Shown: positions 8,600-17,614, counted from the stretch's first letter. The stretch: DNA of 49,041 nt from Deltaproteobacteria bacterium (GCA_021162935.1 JAGGXR010000032.1:1-49041); one strand, 5' to 3'. The notes: generated from the sequence alone by a model not told the origin. Numbers and translations: made by a program.

Positions 8600-9916
8600 T
8601 CAGGGCACGAGCAGGATCGGGTCGGCAAATCCAGGAGCAAAGCCGGTGGCCAGGACGTCGGTTGTGATTTCGCTGCAGTCGCCAGGGTGGAACACGCGGA
8701 TTCCCGGGGTGCTGTAGCTGCCGTCGGTGACCAGGAGGTCGCCTTCGCTCGTCAGGGCGGCATCCGTGATTTGGTCGAAGGTCCCTTCGGTGATGCAGGA
8801 ATCGATGTTGCTTCCATCCAGACAGAAGTGCTTGACGGACGTGGCGTAGGTCTGCGGATTCATGACCACGGCAAAGCCGCATCCCTGTCCATCCAGGGTG
8901 AAGTCGGTGACGACTCCTCCCAGGTCGGAGCAGGTGACAGCGGATTCAGCGGTCATGGCATCGAGGTCCACGACCGCGATACCGCCGCAGTCTTCCGCCT
9001 GCCAACTGGCGGCGCAGGCCACTGCGACTTTGTGGGCGCCGGTGACGGCCAGGATTGGGCTGACCGGATTCTGGTAGGGTAGAGTGATTGCTTGGACGCC
9101 GGATTGATTCGGGTCTGCATCCACGATGGTATCGGTGGTCGTGTCGATCACGGCGAGAGCGCCGTCGCCCGACGGAGCCATGTTCGGGTCATTGTGGTTC
9201 AATCGCTCGATGGCCACGATGAGCTGTGCGCCGTCGAGGTACAGATAGGACATTTCAGGCAACCCGTCATTGTCAGCCAGGCCAGCCAGGTCGATGCTGC
9301 CCACGATTTCGGTGCCCGGTTGAGCCGTCGGGTCCACGATGGTCATCTTGGCGGCGTCGAATTTGCTTACGTAGCACCGGCAGGTGGACGTGCAGGCGAT
9401 GTCCTGAGGATTCGTTCCCACTCCGACACTGAATTGGGTGACCAATGAAAAATTTTGGCCGTCGAGGATCGTGAGGTTATCGGCGTTGTATCGCCCCAAC
9501 ACCCAGAGTTTATGGTCGAACCAGCGAGTCACGGCGTCTTCGGGAACCTGGGCGACATCAGCGCTTGCGGCCAGTGGATCCAGGGTGACCACCGACAGGC
9601 CGCCTCCATTGCCGTAGCTCGACGTGGTGATCATGGCGCGGTGGTGCGGCGTTTGCGTCCGGTCGCCGGGATCACAGCCCACTGAACCGTCGATATCGCC
9701 GTCCGGGAGCGCGTCCGACCGTGGTCGGCTGTCCGTGATGTCGCCGTCTTGCTTGGTTTGAGCATCTTCGACGGACGCATCCACCTGATTGTTGCTGTTG
9801 GACGTATCGTCGTCTGAGCAGGCAGACAGTCCTGCCAAGGACAGCAACCCTAGGGCGAGGGTCGCGATAGCTCGGAGCGATGGTCCTCTGTGCGTGGTCG
9901 AATCAACATGCATCAT
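8600..9916 (-). CDS. YncE/BtuG-like beta-propeller lipoprotein in the cobalamin operon
   Basis: This 438-residue lipoprotein has a signal peptide ending LSAC (Cys33), an Asn/Asp-rich linker to about residue 75, and then blade-like repeats: LSVVTLDPL, DHKLWVLGRY, LTILDGQNFS, CRCYVSKFD, MTIVDPTAQ, LAVIDTTTD, IAVVDLDAM and LLVTDGSYS. This is the look of a seven-bladed YncE-like propeller. It starts 69 bp after the btuB stop, with no terminator between, behind a good AAGGAG site, so it should share the cobalamin riboswitch. In Bacteroides, BtuG is a propeller lipoprotein that binds B12 outside the cell and sits on BtuB. The same role here is inferred from context and fold pattern, not from recognised BtuG sequence signatures. 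Confidence 0.8.
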   Translation of the reverse strand: MMHVDSTTHRGPSLRAIATLALGLLSLAGLSACSDDDTSNSNNQVDASVEDAQTKQDGDITDSRPRSDALPDGDIDGSVGCDPGDRTQTPHHRAMITTSSYGNGGGLSVVTLDPLAASADVAQVPEDAVTRWFDHKLWVLGRYNADNLTILDGQNFSLVTQFSVGVGTNPQDIACTSTCRCYVSKFDAAKMTIVDPTAQPGTEIVGSIDLAGLADNDGLPEMSYLYLDGAQLIVAIERLNHNDPNMAPSGDGALAVIDTTTDTIVDADPNQSGVQAITLPYQNPVSPILAVTGAHKVAVACAASWQAEDCGGIAVVDLDAMTAESAVTCSDLGGVVTDFTLDGQGCGFAVVMNPQTYATSVKHFCLDGSNIDSCITEGTFDQITDAALTSEGDLLVTDGSYSTPGIRVFHPGDCSEITTDVLATGFAPGFADPILLVP

Positions 9917-9985
9917 CCGTTCTCCTTCCGTTCAGTGGGCCCGCTGTGGGGAGCAGGGCGAGCGTTTCATGATCTCGTCTTCGGA

Positions 9986-12055
9986 TCAGTGTTTCCAATT
10001 CGCGGTGACGAAAAAGGTCCTTCCCGGCATGGGATAGCCTGCATAATCGGCCAGAGACTGGCGGATGGTTCCCAGATGCGTGTTCGGGGGGGCCGGGATC
10101 GTCTCGGTGATTTGACCGATCAGATTTCGGCCTTCCACGGTGATGGTGAGTCCTTCCACCCATGGCGCCACCTTGAGGCCGATGGCCAAGAAAATGCGTC
10201 TTCCGCCCTGAGACCGATTGCCCAAGTCCCGATAGAACGGCGATAGGTACTGCACCTCGCAGTAGCCTCCCAGCCCCCAGCGGTGCCAGGTTTTTGCCCA
10301 GTCGAATCGGGCGAACACATCATGTTTCGTCCGGCCCGGTAGTTCATTTCCCTTCATGTTGGTGGTCGGCCCCAGGTACGTGGTATGCGTAAACGTGTAG
10401 TTGACGGTCATCTTCGTGTGCCGGAACAGCCAGACCGTGGCGCTGGCCTCGAGTCCGGCGATCCATGCGTTGCCCCAGTTTTGCGCGACCAGGGCTCTAG
10501 CGGTGGGCAACAAGAAGATGAGGTTGCTCGCACGCCTGCCGAAACCAGCCACTTCGACATCGAGACGATTGACCCACCAGGAGCGAAATCGTCGCGAATA
10601 CTTTGGACCGAAATCCATGTTCCAACCATTTTCTGGTTCGAGGTCCGTGTTTCCACGGACGATGCCGTGCTGTCCGAACAGTTCCATGAATGTGGCCGGT
10701 CTGAAGTAGCGGCCTGCATTGGCCTTGAGACTGAGGCCCGACGTGATGGTGACCGAAGCGCCGAGCCTTGGGCTGGGGAGCCAGGCAATCCGATGCGACT
10801 GTTCGAGCCAGTCCGACAGGATGTCGACACGGACTACGGGGGCCAGGTACAGGCGACCATGAGCCAGAAAGATTTCGTCCCGGATCGCGATTCCCGATGA
10901 CAATCGTGAACGAACGGGACTCCAATCCGCAGCATCGAGGCGTTCCATATCCCGATAGAACTGGGCTGACAGGTCCGGTATCACGCTCAGAATTTGGTGG
11001 GTCCCCCAAAAGTACTGGAGCCGGGCAGTCAGCCCAGTGCTCCAGTTGTGCTGGATCGAGTCGGTTCTTCCCACGGACAGGAGTTTGCCCTCGGGATTCG
11101 AGAAGTGCTCTCGAAAAAACAGTCCATAGAGGCGGGCCATGACCGCGATGGGCAGTCCTGCGGGACGACTTCGATCCAACTGGATGCTGAGACCCTGACG
11201 CAGGTAGCTGTAGAAGGGGCCTTCTATGGGAGGTTGACTTGCGGTTCCCGCCAATTGTGACGATTTCCACGCCAGATTCTCGACGACGGCCAGCTTGAGT
11301 CGTCCCACGTGGCGAACCCGACCCAGAAATTGGACCTGGTTGAACGCGTTGTTGTCCCGTTTGCGAAATTGGTCGTCTGCCGGCTGATACGGTGTCTGAT
11401 GATCGTCGAAATAGCGGAAGCCTCCCTGGCTGCCTTGATAGGCGGCCGACAGGACGTATCCCCAAGAGCCAATCGATTGAGCCCGCTCGAGGCCGACTCG
11501 TCGCATGTACCAGCAGCCCATCGACGCGAAGACCTCGTGGGTCGCCTTGGCCGTGGGAAATCGAGTGACCAGGTTGATGCCGCCACCCATGGCGGACGAG
11601 CCGAATTCGGCTGGGAGGAAACCGCGAAAAATCTCGATGCGATCCAACAGAAAGAATGGCAGGGTAGACAGATCCACCGCGTCGGCCCCTGCTCGATTGA
11701 GGGGAATGCCGTCCAGGAAGACGGCGATCTGTTGGGGGGAAGAGCCTCGGATGAGAACGGCGCTGAAGGCGCCCAGACCGCCGAGGGAGCGGACCTGGAC
11801 TCCCACAGTCTCGGAGAGAACCTCGGGCAATGTGGCTGCCTCCTGGGCGGCTCGTTCTTGGTCGATGGTGGTAGAGAAGGCGCTTGGATGCGCTGCTGCG
11901 TCTTCGGGTTCAACGGGGCGATCGTGAACTTGTACGTCCTGGACATCGAGCGGTCGGGCTTGGGCAGAGGGCGCGATCCACGTGAGGAAGACGGCCCCCA
12001 GGGGTAGAAGCATTGCCACACGGAGGCGGCCGATGGTCCGACGAGATTTCAACAC
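9986..12055 (-). CDS. btuB: TonB-dependent outer-membrane cobalamin receptor, BtuB-like
   Basis: This protein takes up vitamin B12 across the outer membrane with TonB energy. The plug domain is clear (LPEVLSETVGVQVRSLGG, then VLIRGSSPQQIAVFLDGIPLN and SSAMGGGINLVTR), followed by a long beta-barrel ending FFVTANWKH. The cobalamin substrate is supported by the riboswitch directly upstream. I chose the GTG at 12055 because GGGGTGA stands five bases before it and the product (689 residues) then begins with a basic n-region and a signal peptide cut after AQA. An ATG at 12142 would add 29 unlikely residues and lies inside a hairpin. No inner-membrane BtuCDF genes are in the window. Confidence 0.9.
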   Translation of the reverse strand: MLKSRRTIGRLRVAMLLPLGAVFLTWIAPSAQARPLDVQDVQVHDRPVEPEDAAAHPSAFSTTIDQERAAQEAATLPEVLSETVGVQVRSLGGLGAFSAVLIRGSSPQQIAVFLDGIPLNRAGADAVDLSTLPFFLLDRIEIFRGFLPAEFGSSAMGGGINLVTRFPTAKATHEVFASMGCWYMRRVGLERAQSIGSWGYVLSAAYQGSQGGFRYFDDHQTPYQPADDQFRKRDNNAFNQVQFLGRVRHVGRLKLAVVENLAWKSSQLAGTASQPPIEGPFYSYLRQGLSIQLDRSRPAGLPIAVMARLYGLFFREHFSNPEGKLLSVGRTDSIQHNWSTGLTARLQYFWGTHQILSVIPDLSAQFYRDMERLDAADWSPVRSRLSSGIAIRDEIFLAHGRLYLAPVVRVDILSDWLEQSHRIAWLPSPRLGASVTITSGLSLKANAGRYFRPATFMELFGQHGIVRGNTDLEPENGWNMDFGPKYSRRFRSWWVNRLDVEVAGFGRRASNLIFLLPTARALVAQNWGNAWIAGLEASATVWLFRHTKMTVNYTFTHTTYLGPTTNMKGNELPGRTKHDVFARFDWAKTWHRWGLGGYCEVQYLSPFYRDLGNRSQGGRRIFLAIGLKVAPWVEGLTITVEGRNLIGQITETIPAPPNTHLGTIRQSLADYAGYPMPGRTFFVTANWKH

Positions 12056-12077
12056 GACGATCACCCCGCGTCTTTGC

Positions 12078-12163
12078 CAGATTTCGCCGTTCGATGAGGT
12101 GATGTGGAGGCGTCGGTCAGGTGTCGGACCGGCCTCCTTCATCCCCGAGGAGGGCGAAATCTG
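12078..12163 (-). promoter_or_regulatory. Candidate expression platform of the cobalamin riboswitch
   Basis: Directly after the aptamer, CAGATTTCGCC (12163-12153) can pair perfectly with GGCGAAATCTG (12088-12078). Inside it, CCTCCT (12153-12148) can pair with AGGAGG (12138-12133). There is no run of T after the stems, so control of translation or RNA folding is likelier than termination. The btuB ribosome site lies just beyond the 3' arm. Confidence 0.5.
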
Positions 12164-12167
12164 ACCG

Positions 12168-12380
12168 TGCGGGCCGGTCTCCTGGCTTGCTGGATCGTCC
12201 TACTCGCGGCGCCTTCCCGGCGAGACAACCATCTCCGCTCACATGCGTACGGCCCTTGGGGCCCCGAAGTGATCGACTTCTCGTCAGTGGCCTGCTGCCG
12301 CTTTCGTACCCAGTTACAGTGGCGGGGGCCGCGCCGGATTTTCACCGGCTTCCCTAGGGAGACGAACTCCCCGCCCGCAC
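12168..12380 (-). promoter_or_regulatory. Cobalamin (adenosylcobalamin) riboswitch
   Basis: The minus strand carries the hallmark conserved blocks: GGGAAGCCGGTGAAAATCCG, then GCGGCCCCCGCCACTGTAA, a variable arm, and the 3' block GCCAGGAGACCGGCC. The closing P1 helix is visible as GTGCGGGC (12380-12373) pairing with GCCCGCAC (12175-12168). It precedes btuB by about 110 nt. Binding of cobalamin normally lowers expression of the downstream genes. A TTGACA at 12459-12454 with a poor -10 (CACATT) 17 bp on is a possible promoter. Confidence 0.96.
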
Positions 12381-12660
12381 GAACAGCAGTTTTTTTCGGC
12401 AGGGCAAAGCCCTGTCCGAGTGCTTTGGCAATGTGCCCCTGCAGGTCCTGGTTGTCAAGGCTCACGCGAACCAAGCGATTGAGGCTCATTCGAAGCAGGC
12501 AATTGACTTGTTTCGGAGTTGCTTGTGGCGCGTATCCCCGTGTATTTTGGAAGTCTGCGCGATCTGGACCGAGTCCTCGATCACACGATTGCATACATGA
12601 ATCAGAAGCCGCACGAGATCGCGTATTGTCGTCGGGCATTGCTGGCGGCGACCCATGCGG
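12381..12660. other. Stretch without a confident gene
   Basis: Between the riboswitch and the terminator of the next lipoprotein gene I see no supportable gene. A hairpin CAGGGC-AAA-GCCCTG lies at 12400-12416 without a T-run on its downstream side in either direction. Open frames on both strands here have no family resemblance and no good ribosome site. Confidence 0.5.
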
Positions 12661-12708
12661 AAAAAAAGGCGGGCGCTGACGGTAGGCGGTTGTCCGGTGC
12701 CTCGCCCG
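12661..12708 (-). terminator. Candidate rho-independent terminator after the 12709 gene
   Basis: On the minus strand CGGGCG (12708-12703) can pair with CGCCCG (12675-12670) around a loop that may hold a second small stem (AGGC/GCCT). The T-run at 12667-12661 follows closely. It begins directly after the TGA of the lipoprotein gene. The long loop makes it less than ideal. Confidence 0.5.
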
Positions 12709-13269
12709 TCAGAAAGTCGGTGGCAGGCAGACCGTTTGGCCAATCGCGCCTCCGGGATCCTGACAGCTGTAGCCGTCGGCCTGGCGGCAATCCCCGTCTC
12801 CACTGCAGGTCTTGAAGCACTTGCCTTGGCCAGAAAACCCGCTACAGATTGCACCTGTGCCGCATGGGTCCGGGTCGTTGTTCGCAGGAGGTGTGCAGCT
12901 CGCGGAGCAGTATCCGTTCTTGAACTGGATGATGGCCACGGTCGTCATGCAGTCTGCTGTGAGACTTTGGGGCGCTGCGCAGTCCGAGGCGTCTGTGCAG
13001 GGATCGCCGATCGCGCCGTTGCCGTTCCCCCCTCCGTCAGGCGATGGCGCTCCGTCCTGGATGACGGCGGAATCCACGCCTGAGCCATCCTGCTGCATCG
13101 TGCCGTCTTGGTTCGACGCGTCTGAATTCGTGCTGCTGTCCACGGCCGCATCGTGGCCGACCTGATTGTTCAGGTTTCCTCCGCTGCTCGAATCGTCACT
13201 GCAGGCTGCCAATGGAAGCCATGCCGCGGCGATACCGACCGCCATCACTGCTATGAATCTTGTACGCAT
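12709..13269 (-). CDS. Small Cys-rich lipoprotein
   Basis: This 186-residue lipoprotein has a signal peptide ending LAAC (Cys23) and then a Ser/Asn/Asp/Gly-rich linker to about residue 85. A compact domain follows with about ten cysteines (GDPCTDASDC, NGYCSASC, GDGDCRQADGYSCQ). The C-terminal pattern resembles the small disulfide-rich repeats common in surface proteins of Myxococcota. The ATG has AGGAGG eleven bases upstream. A candidate terminator follows the stop, so it is probably not cotranscribed with the riboswitch operon downstream. The function is unknown. It is likely anchored in the outer membrane, since +2 is Ser rather than the inner-membrane retention Asp known from E. coli. Confidence 0.85.
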   Translation of the reverse strand: MRTRFIAVMAVGIAAAWLPLAACSDDSSSGGNLNNQVGHDAAVDSSTNSDASNQDGTMQQDGSGVDSAVIQDGAPSPDGGGNGNGAIGDPCTDASDCAAPQSLTADCMTTVAIIQFKNGYCSASCTPPANNDPDPCGTGAICSGFSGQGKCFKTCSGDGDCRQADGYSCQDPGGAIGQTVCLPPTF

Positions 13270-13689
13270 GATCTCAAATCCTCCTATTTTAGCGAATTCG
13301 CCATCTCAAGGAACATACCTTCCCCTGTTTTTCGACAGGAATATGCTACACCCATCCAAAATGTTTGGTCCAGGACATTTTTTGTCGTAGGGGAAGCGAC
13401 CGGAAAGGCTTCAGTTCACCGCTCTGAACTGTTCCACGGGGACAAGGAGTCCCATGGCCGGATCGCCGTAGCTGGTTCCGAAGTTGTTCTGGCTCAAGAT
13501 GTGTTGGGTGACGGCGATGGCCTTGGTCGCCAATATTCGAATCCCACGAACCAAAAACTTGACGTGGAGCCAAAAAAGTCGATATTCGAATCACACTGCA
13601 GTAAACGGCTCCGGTCCGTCAGTCCCTGCTTGCGTTGCTAAGGATCGTTCTCGTCGGATACAGCGAATGCGATGATAGGAGTGGTGCGC
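13270..13689. other. Intergenic stretch between lipoprotein and ddl
   Basis: About 420 bp lie between divergent genes. On the minus strand an open frame of about 58 codons (13590-13415 region, reading IRILATKAIAVTQH and ending VPVEQFRAVN) looks protein-like but has an in-frame stop upstream and no start codon with a ribosome site. It may be the remnant of a gene. Otherwise only promoter functions for the two flanking genes are expected, and I cannot point to clear boxes. Confidence 0.4.
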
Positions 13690-14700
13690 ATGGATTGGAA
13701 GCAGAGGAAAATCGGTGTATTGATGGGCGGGCTGTCAGCGGAGCGGGATATCTCCATGGCAACGGGGGAGGCCGTCCACCGAATCCTCGTGGAGCAGGGA
13801 TACGACGCCCACAAGATTTTCGTGGACCGAGACCTGGACCAGATGATTCGGCAGTTGGATGTCGAGGTGGTGTTCAACGCGCTGGATGGCCGGTACGGTG
13901 AGGACGGCTGCGTCCAGGGAATGCTGGAATTGTTCGGTATTCCGTACACTGGTTCCGGGCCCCTTGCTTCGGGGCTCGCCATGGACAAAGTGAGGGCCAA
14001 AGAACTGTTTCGGCTCTACAATCTCCCCACACCTCCCGGGTATGATTTGGACCGTAGGGCCATGGCGGACTTGGACATGGTGCACGGCACATTCGGATAT
14101 CCCTGCGTGGTGAAACCAGTTCAGGGAGGGTCCAGTGTGGGAGTGGCCATGGTCCAAGATGCCGAGGCGTTGGAGAGCGCCTGTGAGACTGCCTTGCGTT
14201 TCGACGATCGGGTGCTGGTCGAACGGTACATCGACGGCATCGAGATGACCGTGGCTATTTTGGACGGTGAGACGATCGGCGCTCTGGAAGTGGTGCCTCC
14301 GAATGGAATCTATGATTTCCGGGCGAAGTATACGCCGAATGTCTGCGAGGTCCACCATCCGCCACGGCTGTCTCCAGCCCGATACAAGGGGGTGTTGACG
14401 CAGGCGGTCAGGGCGTATCAGGCCTTGGGCTGCAGCGGCCTTGCTTCGGTGGATATGGTGCTGTCTGACTCGGGTAATGAATTCATTCTCGAGGTGAACA
14501 CGCAGCCGGCGTTGAGCCGTACGAGTCCCATGGTCACGCTTGCCCGAGCCGAGGGAATGGAATTGGCGGACTTGGTGGAGGCCATGTTGGACCTGATTGG
14601 CCTGCATTCCTCGGACCGGGTGTCCGGGGACAGACGGATGCGGCAGATGCGCTTCGACGGTACGGAACGGCGTGCGGCCAGCATGGCGAAGCCCCATTAG
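13690..14700 (+). CDS. ddl: D-alanine--D-alanine ligase
   Basis: This cytoplasmic enzyme joins two D-alanines with ATP for peptidoglycan precursors. The 336-residue protein shows the family signatures in order: LMGGLSAERDIS, GRYGEDGCVQG, PYTGSGPLASG followed by MDK, KPVQGGSSVGV (ATP grasp loop), ERYIDGIEMTV, YDFRAKYTP (omega loop Tyr) and FILEVNTQPALS. I chose the ATG at 13690 because AGGAG stands eight bases before it; an ATG 18 bp upstream has no such site. Two usually conserved spots differ: His-Gly before GEDG is Asp-Gly, and NTxPG is NTQPA. It stands apart from the usual mur/fts cluster. The family call is firm; the exact C-terminal substrate cannot be read. Confidence 0.93.
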   Translation: MDWKQRKIGVLMGGLSAERDISMATGEAVHRILVEQGYDAHKIFVDRDLDQMIRQLDVEVVFNALDGRYGEDGCVQGMLELFGIPYTGSGPLASGLAMDKVRAKELFRLYNLPTPPGYDLDRRAMADLDMVHGTFGYPCVVKPVQGGSSVGVAMVQDAEALESACETALRFDDRVLVERYIDGIEMTVAILDGETIGALEVVPPNGIYDFRAKYTPNVCEVHHPPRLSPARYKGVLTQAVRAYQALGCSGLASVDMVLSDSGNEFILEVNTQPALSRTSPMVTLARAEGMELADLVEAMLDLIGLHSSDRVSGDRRMRQMRFDGTERRAASMAKPH

Positions 14701-14902
14701 CGGCTGGCGGGTATTTGCTCCTGTCGATTCGTTTGGATTTTGGCCCTTTGGCCGATGATGCCGTCGGGCGTCCCCGATCCATCCGATGTTTGACCAACAG
14801 GCATGGTCGTGTTTTACTTGATTCAAGAGGGAAAGGGGCGCACGGGATCGTCGAGTTGACGGTTGATCGACGCTGACGCCCTCGTTGGAGGCGGTTGCTC
14901 GG

Positions 14903-17020
14903 ATGGCGAGGTTCTGGACGGCTCTTATTGGAACGGCGACATTGATGCTCGGCGTGGCGTCCTTTCGTCTCGTGTTCGCCTCTGGCCCCGTTTCCGCTCC
15001 CGGCAGACCCGGTGCCTCGACGAACGGCACTGCGGCGCGGGATGCTGGGGTGGTCGATGCAGCCATGGCCGGACGGGGCTCCGGGATGGGGGCTGCCGGG
15101 AGGATTGCGGACGGTAGGCCGGACTCTGGTCTTCCTTTGGACGTAGGGAATCCCGCCGATGCTGTGATACGTCGTACTCAGTCTTCTGCTTCGGACGGGG
15201 GGATTCGGCAGGGCGTCGGTCCCACGGCGTCCTCGGTGGACGGTGGGGATGGCGGACCGTCCGTGATCCGAACAGGGGGCGATGCCGGTTCGGTGTCCGC
15301 CCGGGGTGACTCCCAGCCGTCCGCCCGTGCTGCCGACATCAAAGAAATTCTTCACGCCCGGCAACGCCTGACTTCGGCGGACCCTGCTGCACGGGCCGCT
15401 GCGGCTCGGCTCTTGGGCCTGGCCGGAGATCTTCCATCCATGGACGGCCTGCTCGCGGCTCTCAAGGACATGGCCCCCCAGGTGCGGGAGGCGGCGGCGG
15501 ATGCTCTCGGTGTGATGGGAAATCAGCGGGCTGCGGCAGCGTTGCTTCCTCTCCTCAAAGACGTGAGTGTCGGTGTCCGACGCGCTGCAGTGGCTGCGCT
15601 CGGGGTCGTGGGGAATCGATCGGTGGTTCCTCAGATTCTCACGCTTTCTTTTGATCGATCGGCGGCCGTTCGGAGAGCCGTGGCACGATCGCTCGGCGCA
15701 CTCGGGGATCGATCGGCTGGGCCGTCCCTCGTGTCCCTGTTTGCGGACGTGAATGCCATGGTCCGGGTCGAGGCCGTCCGAGCTGTTGGGCGAATGGATT
15801 ACAGTGCCGCTTCGTCGGACCTGATCCGCATGCTTGGAGATCCCAGGTGGCAGGTTCGACGGGCCGCTTCAGATGTGTTGGTGCGCTTCCATTCGACGGC
15901 AGGTCCGGTTCTCATCTCCGCTTTGGCGAGCCGACGGTGGCTCCTACGCAGCCAGGCGGCTGAGACGTTGGGCAGGATGAAGGAGGCCGAAGCCGGTCCC
16001 GCTTTGATGGACGCACTCCGAGATCGGAATCGCCATGTACGTGCGGCTGCGGCCCATGCCCTGGGGGTTATCAGGGTGTCTGCTGCGGCTCCATTGCTCG
16101 TTCGGGCCCTGCGGGATCGCGACCTGTTCGTTCGACGCCAGGCCGCCCTTGCCTGTGGCCGCGTTTGTCTGAGTGATGCGTCGCCATCCGTGGCGCGCCT
16201 GCTCTTCGATGCGGAAGATATGGTCCGTCTCGCTGCCGCCGAGGCGCTCGTTGGGATGGGAGATGCTCGGGCCGTTCCAGCGCTGTTGAGAGCGGCAGGG
16301 CGGCCACCGGCCTATGTGCGGGAGGTGGCGGTCAAGGCTCTGGGGCGCATTGGGGATATGCGCGCTCTGCCGGTGATCGTTGCCAGGCTCGTGGACAAGG
16401 ATCTGTTGGTGCGGAAGGAGGCCGAACGGGCCTGTGTGGGCCTTGGCCCTAGTGCGATTCCCGTGCTCATAAAGAAGACGAAGGATTCGAATCCATCTCT
16501 TCGGTCCGGAGCCGTCAGGGCGCTTGGGTGGTTTCGGGAACAGTCGGCGGCCAAAACCGTCGTGGCAGCATTGGAAGACAAGGATTGGTCAGTGCAGGCG
16601 GCAGCGGTCCAGGCGCTCAAAAGAATGGGAGCCTTGGCGGTTTCGTCGGTTCTGGCGGTCCTCGATACCGGTAGCACTCAGGCGCGAGTCGGTGCGATCC
16701 GGGCTATGGGAGAGATGGGGCAGGTGGCCGCCGTGCCTCGGTTGCTGAGCATGCTTAGAGGGGCTTCGGTCGTCATGCGGGTGGCGGCGGCGGAGGCTTT
16801 GGGTAAAATTGGAGACCTTTCGGCACTCGTTCCTTTGCTCAAGCTTGCGCATTCGAAAAACTGGAGGTTGCGGCGCGGCGGAATCATCGGTCTTGGCTCA
16901 TTGGGATGCAAACGCTGCCGGGAGGCGGTCAATCGTGCCTTCAGGGATGTGAATGGTCGCGTTCGTGCCGCTGCTTTCCAAAGTCTGGCGAGGCGTCGTT
17001 CTGGACATCCGTTGCCGTGA
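14903..17020 (+). CDS. Exported HEAT-repeat protein
   Basis: This 705-residue protein has an N-terminal hydrophobic segment ([18 protein letters not shown]), then a Gly/Ala/Asp-rich low-complexity region to about residue 145, then roughly 17 HEAT repeats of about 31 residues (consensus VRxAAAxALGxxGDxxAxPxLLxxL) to the C-terminus. Such PBS-lyase-type HEAT arrays act as scaffolds for protein binding. No catalytic motif is seen, so the partner is unknown. I chose the ATG at 14903 because GGAGG precedes it by eleven bases and the signal sequence follows at once. The gene lies 200 bp after ddl and 112 bp before queF, without evident functional link. Confidence 0.88.
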   Translation: MARFWTALIGTATLMLGVASFRLVFASGPVSAPGRPGASTNGTAARDAGVVDAAMAGRGSGMGAAGRIADGRPDSGLPLDVGNPADAVIRRTQSSASDGGIRQGVGPTASSVDGGDGGPSVIRTGGDAGSVSARGDSQPSARAADIKEILHARQRLTSADPAARAAAARLLGLAGDLPSMDGLLAALKDMAPQVREAAADALGVMGNQRAAAALLPLLKDVSVGVRRAAVAALGVVGNRSVVPQILTLSFDRSAAVRRAVARSLGALGDRSAGPSLVSLFADVNAMVRVEAVRAVGRMDYSAASSDLIRMLGDPRWQVRRAASDVLVRFHSTAGPVLISALASRRWLLRSQAAETLGRMKEAEAGPALMDALRDRNRHVRAAAAHALGVIRVSAAAPLLVRALRDRDLFVRRQAALACGRVCLSDASPSVARLLFDAEDMVRLAAAEALVGMGDARAVPALLRAAGRPPAYVREVAVKALGRIGDMRALPVIVARLVDKDLLVRKEAERACVGLGPSAIPVLIKKTKDSNPSLRSGAVRALGWFREQSAAKTVVAALEDKDWSVQAAAVQALKRMGALAVSSVLAVLDTGSTQARVGAIRAMGEMGQVAAVPRLLSMLRGASVVMRVAAAEALGKIGDLSALVPLLKLAHSKNWRLRRGGIIGLGSLGCKRCREAVNRAFRDVNGRVRAAAFQSLARRRSGHPLP

Positions 17021-17132
17021 GATGAGGCTCTGTGGGCCAAGTCGGGCCCTTCTTGTCACGGAGGTCATTTTCTGCAAAGAAGGGGCGGTAGATACTCGAA
17101 GAACCACCATGTTCGCAAGGAGTAAGGAATCA

Positions 17133-17513
17133 ATGGCGACACAGCCGAGCAAGACACTGGAAACCTTCCCGAATCCTAATCCAGAACGGGACTATGAGAT
17201 TCGAATACAGACTTCGGAATTCACGGCAGTGTGTCCTGTGACCGGGCAGCCTGATTTCGGAACCATTATCGTGACGTACGTACCGGATACACTCTGCGTG
17301 GAACTCAAGTCCTTGAAGTTGTATCTCTGGTCCTATCGGGGGGAAGGTGTTTTTCACGAGGCGGTGACGAACAGGATCCTCGATGACCTCGTGGCGGCTT
17401 GTCATCCGAGACGGATGGAAGTGCGGGGCGAATTCAACGTTCGGGGTGGACTCCAGACGAACGTGGTGGCACGCTACGAAGCATCTGGTCCGTCGACGGG
17501 CGCTCTTGAATGA
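17133..17513 (+). CDS. queF: NADPH-dependent preQ0 reductase (7-cyano-7-deazaguanine reductase)
   Basis: QueF reduces the nitrile of preQ0 to the amine preQ1 in queuosine synthesis. The 126-residue length and the single domain fit the short, unimodular class. [13 protein letters not shown] carries the nucleophile Cys34 and the proton donor Asp41, and [13 protein letters not shown] is the QueF signature for NADPH binding. I chose the ATG at 17133 since AAGGAGTAAGGA precedes it; longer versions of the frame run back into the HEAT gene. No preQ1 riboswitch pattern and no other queuosine gene is seen nearby. Confidence 0.95.
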   Translation: MATQPSKTLETFPNPNPERDYEIRIQTSEFTAVCPVTGQPDFGTIIVTYVPDTLCVELKSLKLYLWSYRGEGVFHEAVTNRILDDLVAACHPRRMEVRGEFNVRGGLQTNVVARYEASGPSTGALE

Positions 17514-17614
17514 TTTGTGGGGGTTGCAAACGGCTGTCGGTATGATTCTGGCTGGGCCGGGGGCGGAGTGGACAGGGGCCTATCGGTTTTTGGTAAGGGA
17601 AGGGACCAAAAAAA

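Noticed and set aside
10497-11465. Open frame of 322 codons on the minus strand inside btuB
   Set aside because: It is a shifted frame of the TonB receptor, whose own frame carries plug and barrel motifs throughout.
12055-12142. ATG at 12142 as start of btuB
   Set aside because: It lacks a ribosome site, falls in the loop of a hairpin of the riboswitch leader, and adds a polar stretch before the signal peptide; the GTG at 12055 has a good site.
12400-12416. Hairpin CAGGGC/GCCCTG as a terminator
   Set aside because: The T-run precedes the hairpin on the plus strand and is an A-run after it on the minus strand, so it cannot terminate in either direction.
13735-15066. Long open frame of 443 codons on the minus strand
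   Set aside because: It lies opposite ddl and the start of the HEAT-repeat gene, reads as His/Gln/Arg-rich sequence without family likeness, and is explained by the codon bias of the real genes.
17021-17132. preQ1 riboswitch before queF
   Set aside because: No preQ1 aptamer pattern with its A-rich tail is visible in the leader.
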